Assembly (NCBI GenBank): GCA_937924465.1
Contig: CALDSP010000125.1
Span: 1-38,156, forward strand
Direction: 5' to 3'
DNA: 38,156 nt
From: an uncultured Leptospiraceae bacterium
GTDB lineage: Bacteria > Spirochaetota > Leptospiria > Leptospirales > Leptospiraceae
Of the stretch, positions 1 through 8,563 are shown piece after piece; within the stretch, counting starts at the first letter, position 1, and every line of letters starts with the position of its first letter. The position numbers were made by a program, and so were the translations under genes. The notes beneath the pieces are model-generated. The model saw only the letters and a program-made list of their open reading frames with translations. It had not been told where the DNA came from and searched no databases.

Positions 1-1283
1 GGTCCAATCAGTATTTCCCTGCATAAAATAATTGCTTTGTCTAAATATTCCCTTATTTCCGATGAAACATTAAACAAAAAGTTTGTTTTGACTCTTTCCA
101 TTTTCAGTAGCTCGTCTTCTTGTTTTTGAAAATTTTTATAGCTAATTACCATTTCTTCTGAAAGTTGTATGGAAATATTTATTAAAAAAAACAAAAAACC
201 AAAATGTAAAGTAGGAGGAATACTTATAAATTCAAGGGCTCTAAGTGTATCTAAAATTACTGTAGGGATTAGTCCTATTGTGCCGTATAAAATGTATCGT
301 ATCTTTTTGGACGTTATACGATAAAACTTGTATAAAATTAAAATTACATATAAAGTAGGAAGAAAAAGGAAATATGCATTTAGATCAATCAATATAAGCC
401 ACTTATCGGGTGTTCTTGAAAAATAAGCATATATGATTAAACCACCTTGAAAAAGATCATAAAGATATGTATACCACTTTCTTTTCAATTCCAAATACTG
501 AGTTAAAAAATTTACAAATAAAACTGGTAGTGAAAAAAGTAAAACTAGTTCAAAAGAATAAGAGAAAGCGAAATCCTGAAAAAGCTGATATCGAAAATTT
601 GTCCTTAATAAGGTATACAATCCTAAAAAAATAGAAAATAAAGAAAATAAAAGATTACTTTGGTTATTTGAACGAACAAGGGAACCTATTATAAAAAAAA
701 TTCCCATACTAAGAAAAACAAATCCACTGATAGTAGGAAAAATATGTTTTCTTAAATTCTTTGTATAAAGATCTGTTTCTTTTCCAATGGAAGGAGAAAT
801 GGCTAAACCATGGAGTCTAGTTGTTGCATATACTCGTATTGCTAAAACATTTTTTCCCGATTGTAGTAAAGCGTCTGGAATAGAATAATTTCTTTCTTTT
901 TCAATATCTACTTCAATATTTGGCTGGAAACTCCCTGTTTTTCCAATTAAAACTCCATTCCAATATACTTCATCGGCATCTCGAATTTTTCCTAAACTGA
1001 CGCCTAACGTAGTTGGGAGTTCATCTGGTAAAAAAATAGGACACCTATACCAATAAAACCCAAATGGGCGTTTGTCCTGTTCTTTTGTGTAATCTGGTAA
1101 ACCTATTCTTTGCCATCGACTGTCTTCTGTTTCAACTTCTTTCCAATCAATATTATCTCCTCTAGTAAAGAACCATCCTCCTTTTAAAGAAATTGGTTTA
1201 GTAAAATTGGAAATAAGAGTATTACAATCTTCAGAATGTAAAGAAAAAGAAAGTATGATAAATAAAAGAAAAAATTTTTTCAT
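1..1283 (-). CDS. Membrane sensor protein, jelly-roll plus 7TM (7TMR-DISM-like), C-terminus cut by window edge
   Basis: The frame is open from ATG at 1283 to the left edge, giving at least 427 residues, so the gene is partial. It begins with a signal peptide (M-K-K-F-F-L-L-F..., about residues 1-17). An extracellular region of about 150 residues follows, with the pattern of a GH2/galactose-binding jelly roll (FYWYRCPIFLP, then DADEVYWNGVLIGKTG). After it come about seven hydrophobic segments, roughly residues 185-390, and a short cytoplasmic helix. The last residues, MERVKTNFLFNVSSEIR, resemble the H-box entry of a histidine kinase, but the phospho-acceptor position reads Ser rather than His. 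Proteins of this layout in Leptospira end in kinase-like, cyclase or PP2C domains. The output domain here lies outside the window. The start has AGAGGA just upstream, and the gene begins 8 nt after the ppk1 stop, so the two are probably co-transcribed. Confidence 0.75.
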   Translation of the reverse strand, partial: MKKFFLLFIILSFSLHSEDCNTLISNFTKPISLKGGWFFTRGDNIDWKEVETEDSRWQRIGLPDYTKEQDKRPFGFYWYRCPIFLPDELPTTLGVSLGKIRDADEVYWNGVLIGKTGSFQPNIEVDIEKERNYSIPDALLQSGKNVLAIRVYATTRLHGLAISPSIGKETDLYTKNLRKHIFPTISGFVFLSMGIFFIIGSLVRSNNQSNLLFSLFSIFLGLYTLLRTNFRYQLFQDFAFSYSFELVLLFSLPVLFVNFLTQYLELKRKWYTYLYDLFQGGLIIYAYFSRTPDKWLILIDLNAYFLFLPTLYVILILYKFYRITSKKIRYILYGTIGLIPTVILDTLRALEFISIPPTLHFGFLFFLINISIQLSEEMVISYKNFQKQEDELLKMERVKTNFLFNVSSEIREYLDKAIILCREILIG

Positions 1284-1291
1284 ATATCCTC

Positions 1292-3352
1292 TTAAACTTT
1301 GGCAAGTTCAATTTGAGAGTCTACAAGTTTTTGATCAATAACTTTTGGTTTAGAGTAAATTCCATTGTGATCTAAAAATCTAGCTTTTACGTTGTCACTT
1401 AAAATTATAGAAATAATTTTTTCAATTCTTGCTTTATTAGATTTATCTAAAACTGGAAATAGCGCTTCTATTCTTTTGAAAAAATTTCTTGGCATGCAAT
1501 CAGCTGAGGAAAGATAAATGTCTCTTTTTCCCTTATTTTCAAACAAGAAAACTCGCGAATGCTCTAAAAATCTTCCTACAATAGAACGAACTGTAATATT
1601 TTCAGAAATTCCGGGAATACCCGGTTTTAAACAACAAATTCCACGTATGACTAAATCAATTTTTACTCCAACTTGGCTTGCTTCATAAAGAGCTAGAATA
1701 ATTTGTTTATCTACTAAAGCATTCATTTTCATAAAAATATAGGATGGCTTTCCTTTTTTTGCAATTTCAGTTTCGTTTTGAATTAGTTTTAATAATGCGC
1801 TATGTAAATATTTTGGAGCAGCTTTAATATATTGAAAATTTGGCATTTCAGAAAAACTAGTCATTACATTAAATAAAGCTCCAACTTCTTCAGTAATTTC
1901 TTGGGCTTGTGTAAATAGAGATAAATCAGTATAGTATTTTGCAGTTATAGGATTGTAATTTCCAGTACTTAAATGCGCGTAACGTCTTAGTCTATCACTT
2001 TCTCTCCTAACGATGAGCAATAATTTACAATGAATTTTTAATCCAACTACCCCGTATACTACATGAACTCCTGAGTCTTCTAATCTTTGTGACCACATGA
2101 TATTTCTTTCTTCATCAAATCTAGCTTTGAGTTCTACAAGTACTGTAACTTGTTTACCATTTTCTGCAGCTTGTTGAAGATATTGGATAATAGGAGAATC
2201 TCCACTAGTTCTATAAAGTGTCATTTTAATGGCTAGTACTTTGGGATCTTGGCTTGCAAATTTTAGAATATCTTCTACAGCTTGAAAAGAATCATAAGGA
2301 TGATGAAGTAAAATATCACCTTTTCGAATTTGTTGAAAAATTTTATCTAAAGATATGTTTGCAAAAAAATTTTTAGGCTGAATAGGTGTAAATTTTAAAT
2401 GATTTGTATCTGAAAGTCCATAGAAGTACATTAAATCTGTAGTATTTAAAATATTATCTACATTAAAAACTTCATATTCTTGTAGTCCTAATAAATCTCT
2501 GAGCGTTGAGCAAATATAAGCGGAGGAACTAGAAATAATGTCTAGTCTTACGGCATTTCCCCAAATTCGATTTTTGATTTCTTTTTTTACAACTGTTAGT
2601 AAATCAGAAGTGAAATTATCCTCTCGAATAGAAATATCTGCATCTCTTACAATTTTAAAAGCACTAATTTCTTTCACTTGCATTCCGTAAAATAAATCAG
2701 AAAAATGGAGTTCTATAATTTTTTCTAATGGAAAAAATCTTCTTTCCGAAGTTCCATTCGAAGGAAGTTCTACAAAACGTGGCAATACAGAAGGAACTTG
2801 TACTAAAGCAAATAAAATTTTATCTCTATCAGAATTATCTTGTAGTGTAAGAGCTAAATTTAAAGTTTTATTTAAAAGATGGGGAAAGGGATGAGCTGGG
2901 TCCACAGCCAATGGTGTTAAAACCCCAGAGACTTCTTCTTTATAATAAATTTTTAAAAACTGAACGTCTCCATTTAAAAGTTGCGAAGTGTCTTGAATAA
3001 TGGTAATTCCATTTTTCTTTAATTCAGGAAGGATATCATGTTTTAGAGTATTCTGTTGCTCTTTTATTAAATTTTTTGCTTTTAGAGAAATTTCTAAAAG
3101 GACCTCTTGTGGCTTGAGTCCACTCAGTCCTTTTTCTTCTGCTCCTGCAAGCATCATTTCTCGAATACCTGCAACTCGAACCATATAAAATTCATCTAAG
3201 TTAGATTCAGTAATACAAAGAAACTTTAATCTTTCCAGTATAGGATTTGAATGATCTTTTGCTTCTTCTAGAACTCGAAAGTTGAAATCTAACCAAGAAA
3301 GTTCTCTATCAAAAAAAAGCTCTAAATTATCTTCCCTTAGCTCAAGTGTCAT
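1292..3352 (-). CDS. ppk1: Polyphosphate kinase 1
   Basis: At 686 aa this is full length for PPK1, the enzyme that reversibly transfers the ATP gamma-phosphate to inorganic polyphosphate. The N-terminus (FFDRELSWLDFNFRVLEEA, residues 13-31) is the characteristic PPK1 N-domain opening. Phospholipase-D-like catalytic motifs include LYRTSGDSPI (379-388), VELKARFDEERNI (406-418), the autophosphorylated-His region GLKIHCKLL with His441, and a second catalytic His598 in FLEHSRVFLFEN. The ending (LSSADCMPRNFFKR) fits the family. The 122-nt divergent gap to fliD must hold promoters for both directions, but I could not fix a convincing -35/-10 pair. The 7TM sensor gene follows immediately, which suggests that polyphosphate metabolism and an envelope sensor are expressed together. 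The family assignment is secure. Confidence 0.97.
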   Translation of the reverse strand: MTLELREDNLELFFDRELSWLDFNFRVLEEAKDHSNPILERLKFLCITESNLDEFYMVRVAGIREMMLAGAEEKGLSGLKPQEVLLEISLKAKNLIKEQQNTLKHDILPELKKNGITIIQDTSQLLNGDVQFLKIYYKEEVSGVLTPLAVDPAHPFPHLLNKTLNLALTLQDNSDRDKILFALVQVPSVLPRFVELPSNGTSERRFFPLEKIIELHFSDLFYGMQVKEISAFKIVRDADISIREDNFTSDLLTVVKKEIKNRIWGNAVRLDIISSSSAYICSTLRDLLGLQEYEVFNVDNILNTTDLMYFYGLSDTNHLKFTPIQPKNFFANISLDKIFQQIRKGDILLHHPYDSFQAVEDILKFASQDPKVLAIKMTLYRTSGDSPIIQYLQQAAENGKQVTVLVELKARFDEERNIMWSQRLEDSGVHVVYGVVGLKIHCKLLLIVRRESDRLRRYAHLSTGNYNPITAKYYTDLSLFTQAQEITEEVGALFNVMTSFSEMPNFQYIKAAPKYLHSALLKLIQNETEIAKKGKPSYIFMKMNALVDKQIILALYEASQVGVKIDLVIRGICCLKPGIPGISENITVRSIVGRFLEHSRVFLFENKGKRDIYLSSADCMPRNFFKRIEALFPVLDKSNKARIEKIISIILSDNVKARFLDHNGIYSKPKVIDQKLVDSQIELAKV

Positions 3353-3474
3353 GGTCTAAAAGTGAGAATTATTATATTTTTATTCAATGACTTTTCAAAT
3401 TTAAAAAGTGAAAATCTATTTTTTTCTATACATAAAAAAAAACTAGAATAAAAAGGAATATACAGGAGTCGTTT

Positions 3475-5421
3475 ATGCCTTCATTTACAGTTCCGGGTTT
3501 AAGTTCTGGACAAAATACAAATGATATAGTTAAAAAACTTGTAGAAGTTGAAGCTAAACCAATCAAACGTTGGGAACGTGAGAATGAGTATACGCGAATC
3601 CAAGTTCGCGCTTGGAACGAATTAAAAAATAAGGCTGTGGATCTTCAAATCAAAACTAAAAATCTAACTTCTTTTACAGCTCCCTTTTCTTCCAAAAAAA
3701 TTACTGCTAACGAAGAAGGGTATATTAGTGGGGAGGCTGGTAAAAATGCAAAGGTTGCAAAACAAGAAGTAGAAATCGTTCAACTTGCTACAAAACACAA
3801 AGTAGCAGGAACCAAAATTAAAATGCGAACTAAAATTCCTGAGGGAAATTTTACCATCGTTTCTAAAGAAAAGAGAGCTACTATTTCTTTCCAAGGTGGG
3901 GAAATTGAACAGTTAGTAGATAAAATTAAACTTGCAGGAGGGCAGGTAGCTATTCCAAGCCTAACTCGTGTAGATAGTGAAAATTATATATTTTCTCTCA
4001 CTGCCACTCAATTTGGAAAAGAGGCAGAACTAAAATTCCTAGACCCAAATGGAGTCTTAGCAAGTGCCGGACTTGTTGGAGAAAACCAACCTGAACCTCC
4101 TCCCACTTTAAAACCCATTGAATTTACTCCCGATGCGCCTGTTCCTTATTTACCTGAAAAATTTACTAATAACGGAAATCCCGAAAATTCTATTTCCAGA
4201 GGACCGAATGGTTATGTAATAAAACCTAATTCTGCTTTTCAATTTATGATTCAAAAAACTCCAGTTGAAAAATTTTCTTCTCTTGAAATCAATATTGAAC
4301 CTGACGCAGAGGGAAATCTTCCTGACTTTTTAGGATGTGGAGTTGTATATGATAGCAAAGAAGGAGAGAAAGTAAAGTACTCTAGCATTGAAAAAAAAGA
4401 TAATAAGTACTTGCTTAACGTTTATGATTTTGCTAAAAATGAAAATTTACTTCGAATCATAATAGCAAATACTACAGAGAAAGAAATTACTTTCTTAGGT
4501 GCAAACTTGCAAGTTCCGGGAGAGATCACTGGAGCCCCACCTCAGCAAGTTGTTACACAAGCCCAAGATGCAATTTTTAAAATAGATGGAATTGAAATTA
4601 TAAGAGATACTAATGAAAACATTAGAGATGCTATTGAAGGAGCCTCCATTAATTTATTAAAACCAACTCCTAATCCAATTACATTGGAAGTAGTTGCAGA
4701 TGTAACAAAAGGAATTAACATGGTGAGAGAGTTTGTAGAATCCTACAACGAACTCATAAAGTACTCACGTGACGTAAGTGCTACTAATAGAGATTCTAAA
4801 ATAGATTTATCCTCACCTACTAATCAAAAACCAGAGGCCGATATTTCAGAAGAATATTGGTTGAACAAGTCCAAGTCGGGTATTTTAGCAGGAGAGCCAA
4901 CTATTGTGCGTTTAATTTCTTCTTTAAGGGCTGTAATTGGTGCCTCTTATCCATCTTCTACAGAGCCACGATTCAAAGTGCTTTCCGATATTGGGGTTTC
5001 GACGGGGAATCCGGGTTCTTCATGGAAAGAAATACAGGAGGGTTACTTAACTTTAAATGAAACTCAACTTCAGAGTGTTTTAATTGAATATCCTGAATCA
5101 GTGAGGGAGCTTTTTGCCTCCGATACAAATGGAGATAATCGCGCTGACGATGGAGTGGGGATTGCTATCTTAGAAACCCTCAAGCCTTATACGCAATTTA
5201 CTTCTGGAATTATTACAACAAAAGTAAAACTTCATGAAACACAAATCCAAGAAAACAACAAAAAGATTAAAGAGTTTGAATCTCATTTAGCAAATTATGA
5301 AAGAAAACTCAAACAACGTTTTGAATATATGGAACAAGGAATTGGAAAAAATAAAGTAATCAATAATTATTTAAATCAAAGTATAAGACAAATGCGGGCA
5401 AATAATAATAATGATTATTAA
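3475..5421 (+). CDS. fliD: Flagellar filament cap protein FliD (HAP2)
   Basis: A 648-aa protein that caps the growing flagellar filament and promotes flagellin polymerisation; in spirochaetes the filament lies in the periplasm. The N-terminus (FTVPGLSSGQNTNDIVKKLV, residues 4-23) is the FliD_N signature: the start of the cap protein, a GLxSG motif, then an amphipathic helix. A divergent middle domain follows. The FliD_C domain includes DAIFKIDGIEI and a repeated 'NxIxDAIEGASINLL' type segment, and the C-terminus is coiled-coil (about residues 600-640). The length is in the usual range. ATG 3475 has AGGAG at 3464-3468. Two further plus-strand genes follow at once (an unknown protein and an aminotransferase), with flaB convergent beyond them, so this is a small flagellar locus. 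Confidence 0.95.
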   Translation: MPSFTVPGLSSGQNTNDIVKKLVEVEAKPIKRWERENEYTRIQVRAWNELKNKAVDLQIKTKNLTSFTAPFSSKKITANEEGYISGEAGKNAKVAKQEVEIVQLATKHKVAGTKIKMRTKIPEGNFTIVSKEKRATISFQGGEIEQLVDKIKLAGGQVAIPSLTRVDSENYIFSLTATQFGKEAELKFLDPNGVLASAGLVGENQPEPPPTLKPIEFTPDAPVPYLPEKFTNNGNPENSISRGPNGYVIKPNSAFQFMIQKTPVEKFSSLEINIEPDAEGNLPDFLGCGVVYDSKEGEKVKYSSIEKKDNKYLLNVYDFAKNENLLRIIIANTTEKEITFLGANLQVPGEITGAPPQQVVTQAQDAIFKIDGIEIIRDTNENIRDAIEGASINLLKPTPNPITLEVVADVTKGINMVREFVESYNELIKYSRDVSATNRDSKIDLSSPTNQKPEADISEEYWLNKSKSGILAGEPTIVRLISSLRAVIGASYPSSTEPRFKVLSDIGVSTGNPGSSWKEIQEGYLTLNETQLQSVLIEYPESVRELFASDTNGDNRADDGVGIAILETLKPYTQFTSGIITTKVKLHETQIQENNKKIKEFESHLANYERKLKQRFEYMEQGIGKNKVINNYLNQSIRQMRANNNNDY

Positions 5422-5432
5422 AAGGATTGAAT

Positions 5433-6386
5433 ATGCAAGTTTACATAAACGACATTCAAGTAGAAACTCAATTAAACAACGAACAAAACCTAGCTGAAGT
5501 TTACGAAGAAGTAAAAAAATGGGCAGAGTCACAAGGAAAATATTTACTGAAATGTTTTAAGGATGGAGAAGAATACTCGCTCAACGAACTTTCGCAAATG
5601 GAAATTCAACCTTCTGTAAGATTGGATTTTTATATTGGAGAAAGAATTGATGTTTTAGTTTCAACTCTACTTGAACTAGATAATTACATAGATAAAGTTG
5701 GCACAACTTTAGTAGGAAGAGATTCTCTTACTGAAGTGGAGCAAAGGGACCTAAAAGAAGGTCTAAATTGGATGCAAGACGTTTTGTTAAGTGCCTCTCA
5801 ATTTTTGAATTTGGATTATACTAAAATTTTTCCTATTCCAGAGGGAAACAGTGTAGCTCAAATTTTTGCCAATTTACTAGAAAATTCTAAGAAACTTACT
5901 TCTTCTTCACAAATTGAAAGTTTTTTAGAGAACTTGCGAGATTTGAAATTGTTTACTATGAATTTAATTAGTAAAACTACCGCTCTTACAGTAGATATTT
6001 CAACATTGCGAGATGTGATTCGTGCCTACAGTCAAAACATGGAAGTCATTAAAAATGAATTTATACGCGTAAATGAAAATTTACAATCTGGAAAAGAAGT
6101 TTTAGCAGGAGAGATTTTAAATTACTCCACAGAAAGACTCCAAGTTCTTTTAAATGCAATCATGGCTTTGCAAACCAAAACCCCCAATCAAATTTTTGCA
6201 AATATGAAAATTTCTGGAAAAACCTTGTCTCAAACTGTTGAAAAACTTAAAAACTTATTGAATCAAGTTGCAAGTTCATTTGAATCCAATGATTTAATCA
6301 TGGCTGGGGATATTTTAGAATATGAACTTCCAGATGTATTAGAAGAACTTGTTCCTTTTCTTTCAGAATTACATAAAATTGAATGA
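5433..6386 (+). CDS. Unrecognised 317-aa protein in the fliD operon
   Basis: I do not recognise a family. I place the start at ATG 5433, not at the in-frame TTG 5427, because AAAGGA (5421-5426) abuts the TTG but lies 6 nt before the ATG. The first 65 or so residues alternate strands and one helix (MQVYINDIQVETQL... then KYLLKCFKDGEEYSL), giving a beta-grasp-like look. Residues about 70-310 are predicted almost wholly helical with heptad-like leucines and no transmembrane segment or signal peptide, so the protein is probably cytoplasmic. It starts 11 nt after the fliD stop and overlaps the next gene by 4 nt (ATGA), so translation of the three genes is coupled. The position suggests a flagellar export or assembly helper, for example a chaperone, but that is inferred from context only. 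Confidence 0.8.
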   Translation: MQVYINDIQVETQLNNEQNLAEVYEEVKKWAESQGKYLLKCFKDGEEYSLNELSQMEIQPSVRLDFYIGERIDVLVSTLLELDNYIDKVGTTLVGRDSLTEVEQRDLKEGLNWMQDVLLSASQFLNLDYTKIFPIPEGNSVAQIFANLLENSKKLTSSSQIESFLENLRDLKLFTMNLISKTTALTVDISTLRDVIRAYSQNMEVIKNEFIRVNENLQSGKEVLAGEILNYSTERLQVLLNAIMALQTKTPNQIFANMKISGKTLSQTVEKLKNLLNQVASSFESNDLIMAGDILEYELPDVLEELVPFLSELHKIE

Positions 6387-7492
6387 CTCCAAGAGAATTT
6401 TTTATTGAGGATAGATTAGAAAAATATAGATTAGAAGCAGAGTGTAATTTAGGAGAAAGTGGATTTAGAAACTTTACACTTGGTTATGTATGTGATTTTT
6501 TAGGAATTTCTTTTGATGATTTAAAAACCATTTCTCTAGCAGACTCACCCAATCAAGGAAGAGAAGAGTTACGAAAAGAAATTGCAAAATTATATGAAGG
6601 AATAACTAACGAAGAAGTTTTAGTTACTACAGGTACGTCGGAAGCCTTGTTTCTTTTCTTTTCTTTAATTTTATCTCCAAATGACGTTGTGCGTTATTTA
6701 TCCCCAGCTTTTCAAGCATTATATGAAATTCCTCTTACGTTGGGTGCTAAGTTAGAACCTGTTTTAGTTAAATCAAATGAAATTCTTGTAGATGAACTTT
6801 TTCAAAATAAAGCAAAGCTTATTATCATAAATCATCCACATAATCCAACAGGAGCGACGTTGAGTGAAAAAGAAATTTTAAAGTTAAAAAAGATTCTTTC
6901 TTCTTGGGATGAATATGTTTTATTTGATGAGCATTATCGATTCTTGGATTATGAAAAAGAACTTGGATTCTCGGGAGCAGGACTGGGAAAAAAGATTTTT
7001 GCTACAGGGTCTATTACTAAAAGTTTTGGAGTAACAGGCCTAAGAATTGGTTGGTTAGTTGGAAATAAAGAACTTCTAAAAAAAGCTCGCTCTTTTAAAG
7101 ACTATTTGACTCATACTGTAAATCCTATTTCTGAATTTTTAGCTTTAAAACTTTTACAAAATAGAGAAAAATTTTTAAAACCAATTCGAGAGAACTTACA
7201 ACAAAACTTGAAAGTCTTTTTGGATATTATACCAAAACTTTCTTCTATTCAAAATTTTACTCCACCAAAGGGGGGACTAGTTTCCTTTTTAAAACTTAAA
7301 GAAGGATTTTCCTCACGGGAATACGCAGATGAGTTATACAAAAATACAGGAGTTTTTGTTCTTCCGGGTGCAGATTTTGAAAGTGAGGGTTTTATTCGAG
7401 TCGGTTTAGGAGAAACTCATGAAAGATTTCGAACAGGTCTATTGAAATGGATTGAATGGGACTCAAAAATATTGAATACTAATAAATATTAA
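6383..7492 (+). CDS. PLP-dependent aminotransferase, class I/II fold
   Basis: A 369-aa fold-type I PLP enzyme. Visible features are TGTSEALF (residues 83-90, phosphate-binding loop), NHPHNPTG (150-157, with the conserved Asn), D182 in FDEHYRF (pyridine N1 contact), the Schiff-base lysine K213 in SITKSFG, and an Arg-containing C-terminal FIRVGLGE motif that binds the substrate carboxylate. The substrate cannot be read from the sequence. Generic aspartate/aromatic aminotransferases and MalY/PatB-type C-S lyases share these motifs. The start overlaps the preceding stop (ATGA, 6383-6386), placing it in the fliD transcript. That is an unusual partner for an amino-acid enzyme, and it could equally be a housekeeping gene carried along. 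The 3' end meets flaB tail to tail across a shared hairpin. Confidence 0.88.
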   Translation: MTPREFFIEDRLEKYRLEAECNLGESGFRNFTLGYVCDFLGISFDDLKTISLADSPNQGREELRKEIAKLYEGITNEEVLVTTGTSEALFLFFSLILSPNDVVRYLSPAFQALYEIPLTLGAKLEPVLVKSNEILVDELFQNKAKLIIINHPHNPTGATLSEKEILKLKKILSSWDEYVLFDEHYRFLDYEKELGFSGAGLGKKIFATGSITKSFGVTGLRIGWLVGNKELLKKARSFKDYLTHTVNPISEFLALKLLQNREKFLKPIRENLQQNLKVFLDIIPKLSSIQNFTPPKGGLVSFLKLKEGFSSREYADELYKNTGVFVLPGADFESEGFIRVGLGETHERFRTGLLKWIEWDSKILNTNKY

Positions 7493-7520
7493 AAAAGAGA
7501 GTAACCGAAGTTACCCTCTT
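7491..7520 (-). terminator. Intrinsic terminator of flaB (possibly bidirectional)
   Basis: Two 11-nt arms, 7495-7505 and 7510-7520, flank a 4-nt loop. Read on the minus strand the RNA is AAGAGGGUAAC-UUCG-GUUACUCUCUU, fully paired apart from one G·U, with the very stable UUCG tetraloop and a following U-run. It starts 11 nt beyond the flaB stop, as expected for a highly expressed flagellin. On the plus strand the same hairpin has a C/A mismatch and no good T-run, so termination of the fliD operon there would be weaker. Confidence 0.85.
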
Positions 7521-7530
7521 CCAATGACGC

Positions 7531-8379
7531 TTAACGTAAGAGTTGTAATACGTTTTGTGGTCTTGTGTTAGCTTGAGCAAGCATAGCAGTGCCAGCTTGA
7601 GTAAGAATTTGATAACGAGTAAGGCTAACCATTTGTTCAGCCATGTCAGTATCACGAATTCTTGATTCAGTAGCTTGAAGGTTTTCATAACCATTCATGA
7701 GACCACGAATTGCATGCTCAAGTCTATTTTGGTAAGCACCAAGGTCGGCTCTTTGTTTAGAGATTTGGCGAAGAGCTTCATCTGCAACACCAATTGCGGC
7801 ATTTGCTTTAGCCATTGTAGAAAGAGATATAAAAGTTAAAACTGTTGGATTGCGAAGTCCAAGTCCCGCAGTCGTCATAGTTTGGATAAACACTCTTTCT
7901 CTTTGGTGCATATTTGCTCCAATGTGAAACCACATACTAGCAGTTGGATTCATGCGAGCAAATCCACCTGTAAGCATTTTCATTTTGTTAAATTCTGCTT
8001 GAGAAGCAATACGGTCAATTTCATCAATCAACTGAGAAACTTCAACTTGGATTTGTTGGCGATCTTCTTCAGTGTAAATACCGTTTGCAGCTTGAACAGC
8101 TAAAACTCGAATTCTTTGTACTATATCTTGAGTTTCTTGAAGGTAGCCTTCTGTAGTTTGGATAAAAGAAATACCATCTTCTCCATTGGCAGTGGCACGT
8201 CTTAAACCATTTACTTGAGCTCTCATTTTTTCAGAAACAGCAAGACCTGCGGCATCATCTCCTGCACGGTTGATTCGCATACCGCTAGAAAGTTTTTCCA
8301 TGTCTTTGCTTTGAAGTTCGTTATTGAACTTAAGCACTCTGTGTGAGTTAATAGCTGATAGGTTGTGGTTGATAATCAT
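7531..8379 (-). CDS. flaB: Flagellin FlaB (periplasmic flagellar core protein)
   Basis: A 282-aa core flagellin. The N-terminal D0/D1 region (MIINHNLSAINSHRVLKFN, then KLSSGMRINRAGDDAAGLAVSEK) and the C-terminal D1/D0 region (RADLGAYQNRLEHA, ending QANTRPQNVLQLLR) join directly through a short spirochaetal linker with WFHIGANMHQRERVFI. There is no surface-exposed D2/D3 insert, as is usual for periplasmic filaments. The Shine-Dalgarno AAGGAGG (8387-8393) lies 7 nt before the start, the strongest in the window, and fits high expression. The leader contains an inverted repeat with a CsrA-like loop. Leptospires carry several flaB paralogues, so which one this is cannot be decided here. Confidence 0.97.
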   Translation of the reverse strand: MIINHNLSAINSHRVLKFNNELQSKDMEKLSSGMRINRAGDDAAGLAVSEKMRAQVNGLRRATANGEDGISFIQTTEGYLQETQDIVQRIRVLAVQAANGIYTEEDRQQIQVEVSQLIDEIDRIASQAEFNKMKMLTGGFARMNPTASMWFHIGANMHQRERVFIQTMTTAGLGLRNPTVLTFISLSTMAKANAAIGVADEALRQISKQRADLGAYQNRLEHAIRGLMNGYENLQATESRIRDTDMAEQMVSLTRYQILTQAGTAMLAQANTRPQNVLQLLR

Positions 8380-8421
8380 TCGGTTTCCTCCTTGAAATCC
8401 GTCTTTTTTAAAAAGATTTAG

Positions 8422-8451
8422 TTTTGAGGTCTCATCCTTGATCCCTCAAAA
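8422..8451 (-). promoter_or_regulatory. flaB leader inverted repeat with CsrA-like GGA loop
   Basis: A perfect 8-nt inverted repeat (8422-8429 and 8444-8451) encloses a 14-nt loop which, on the flaB strand, reads GATCAAGGATGAGA. The loop's CAAGGATG (8433-8440) equals the core of the CsrA consensus RUACARGGAUGU. The flaB Shine-Dalgarno itself sits in a second CAAGGAGG (8387-8394), about 40 nt downstream. Two GGA sites, one in an upstream hairpin and one on the SD, mirror the arrangement known for CsrA control of Bacillus hag. If transcription starts inside the repeat (a CCGATA box lies at 8456-8461), it would instead be a DNA operator. Confidence 0.5.
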
Positions 8452-8563
8452 TACATATCGGTTGTTTACGGAAAATTCACAGAATTTTTTTTAAGTTTTT
8501 AACTTTTTTTATTAAATGAAACTATTATGGGAAAATTTGGGTCCCACTGATAAAGGAGTAGGG

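Noticed and set aside
8456..8461. CCGATA box (minus strand) upstream of flaB as a sigma-28 promoter
   Set aside because: It resembles the GCCGATAA -10 element, but no TAAA-type -35 lies at the right distance (the nearest are 2 and 27 nt away). It is too weak to call.
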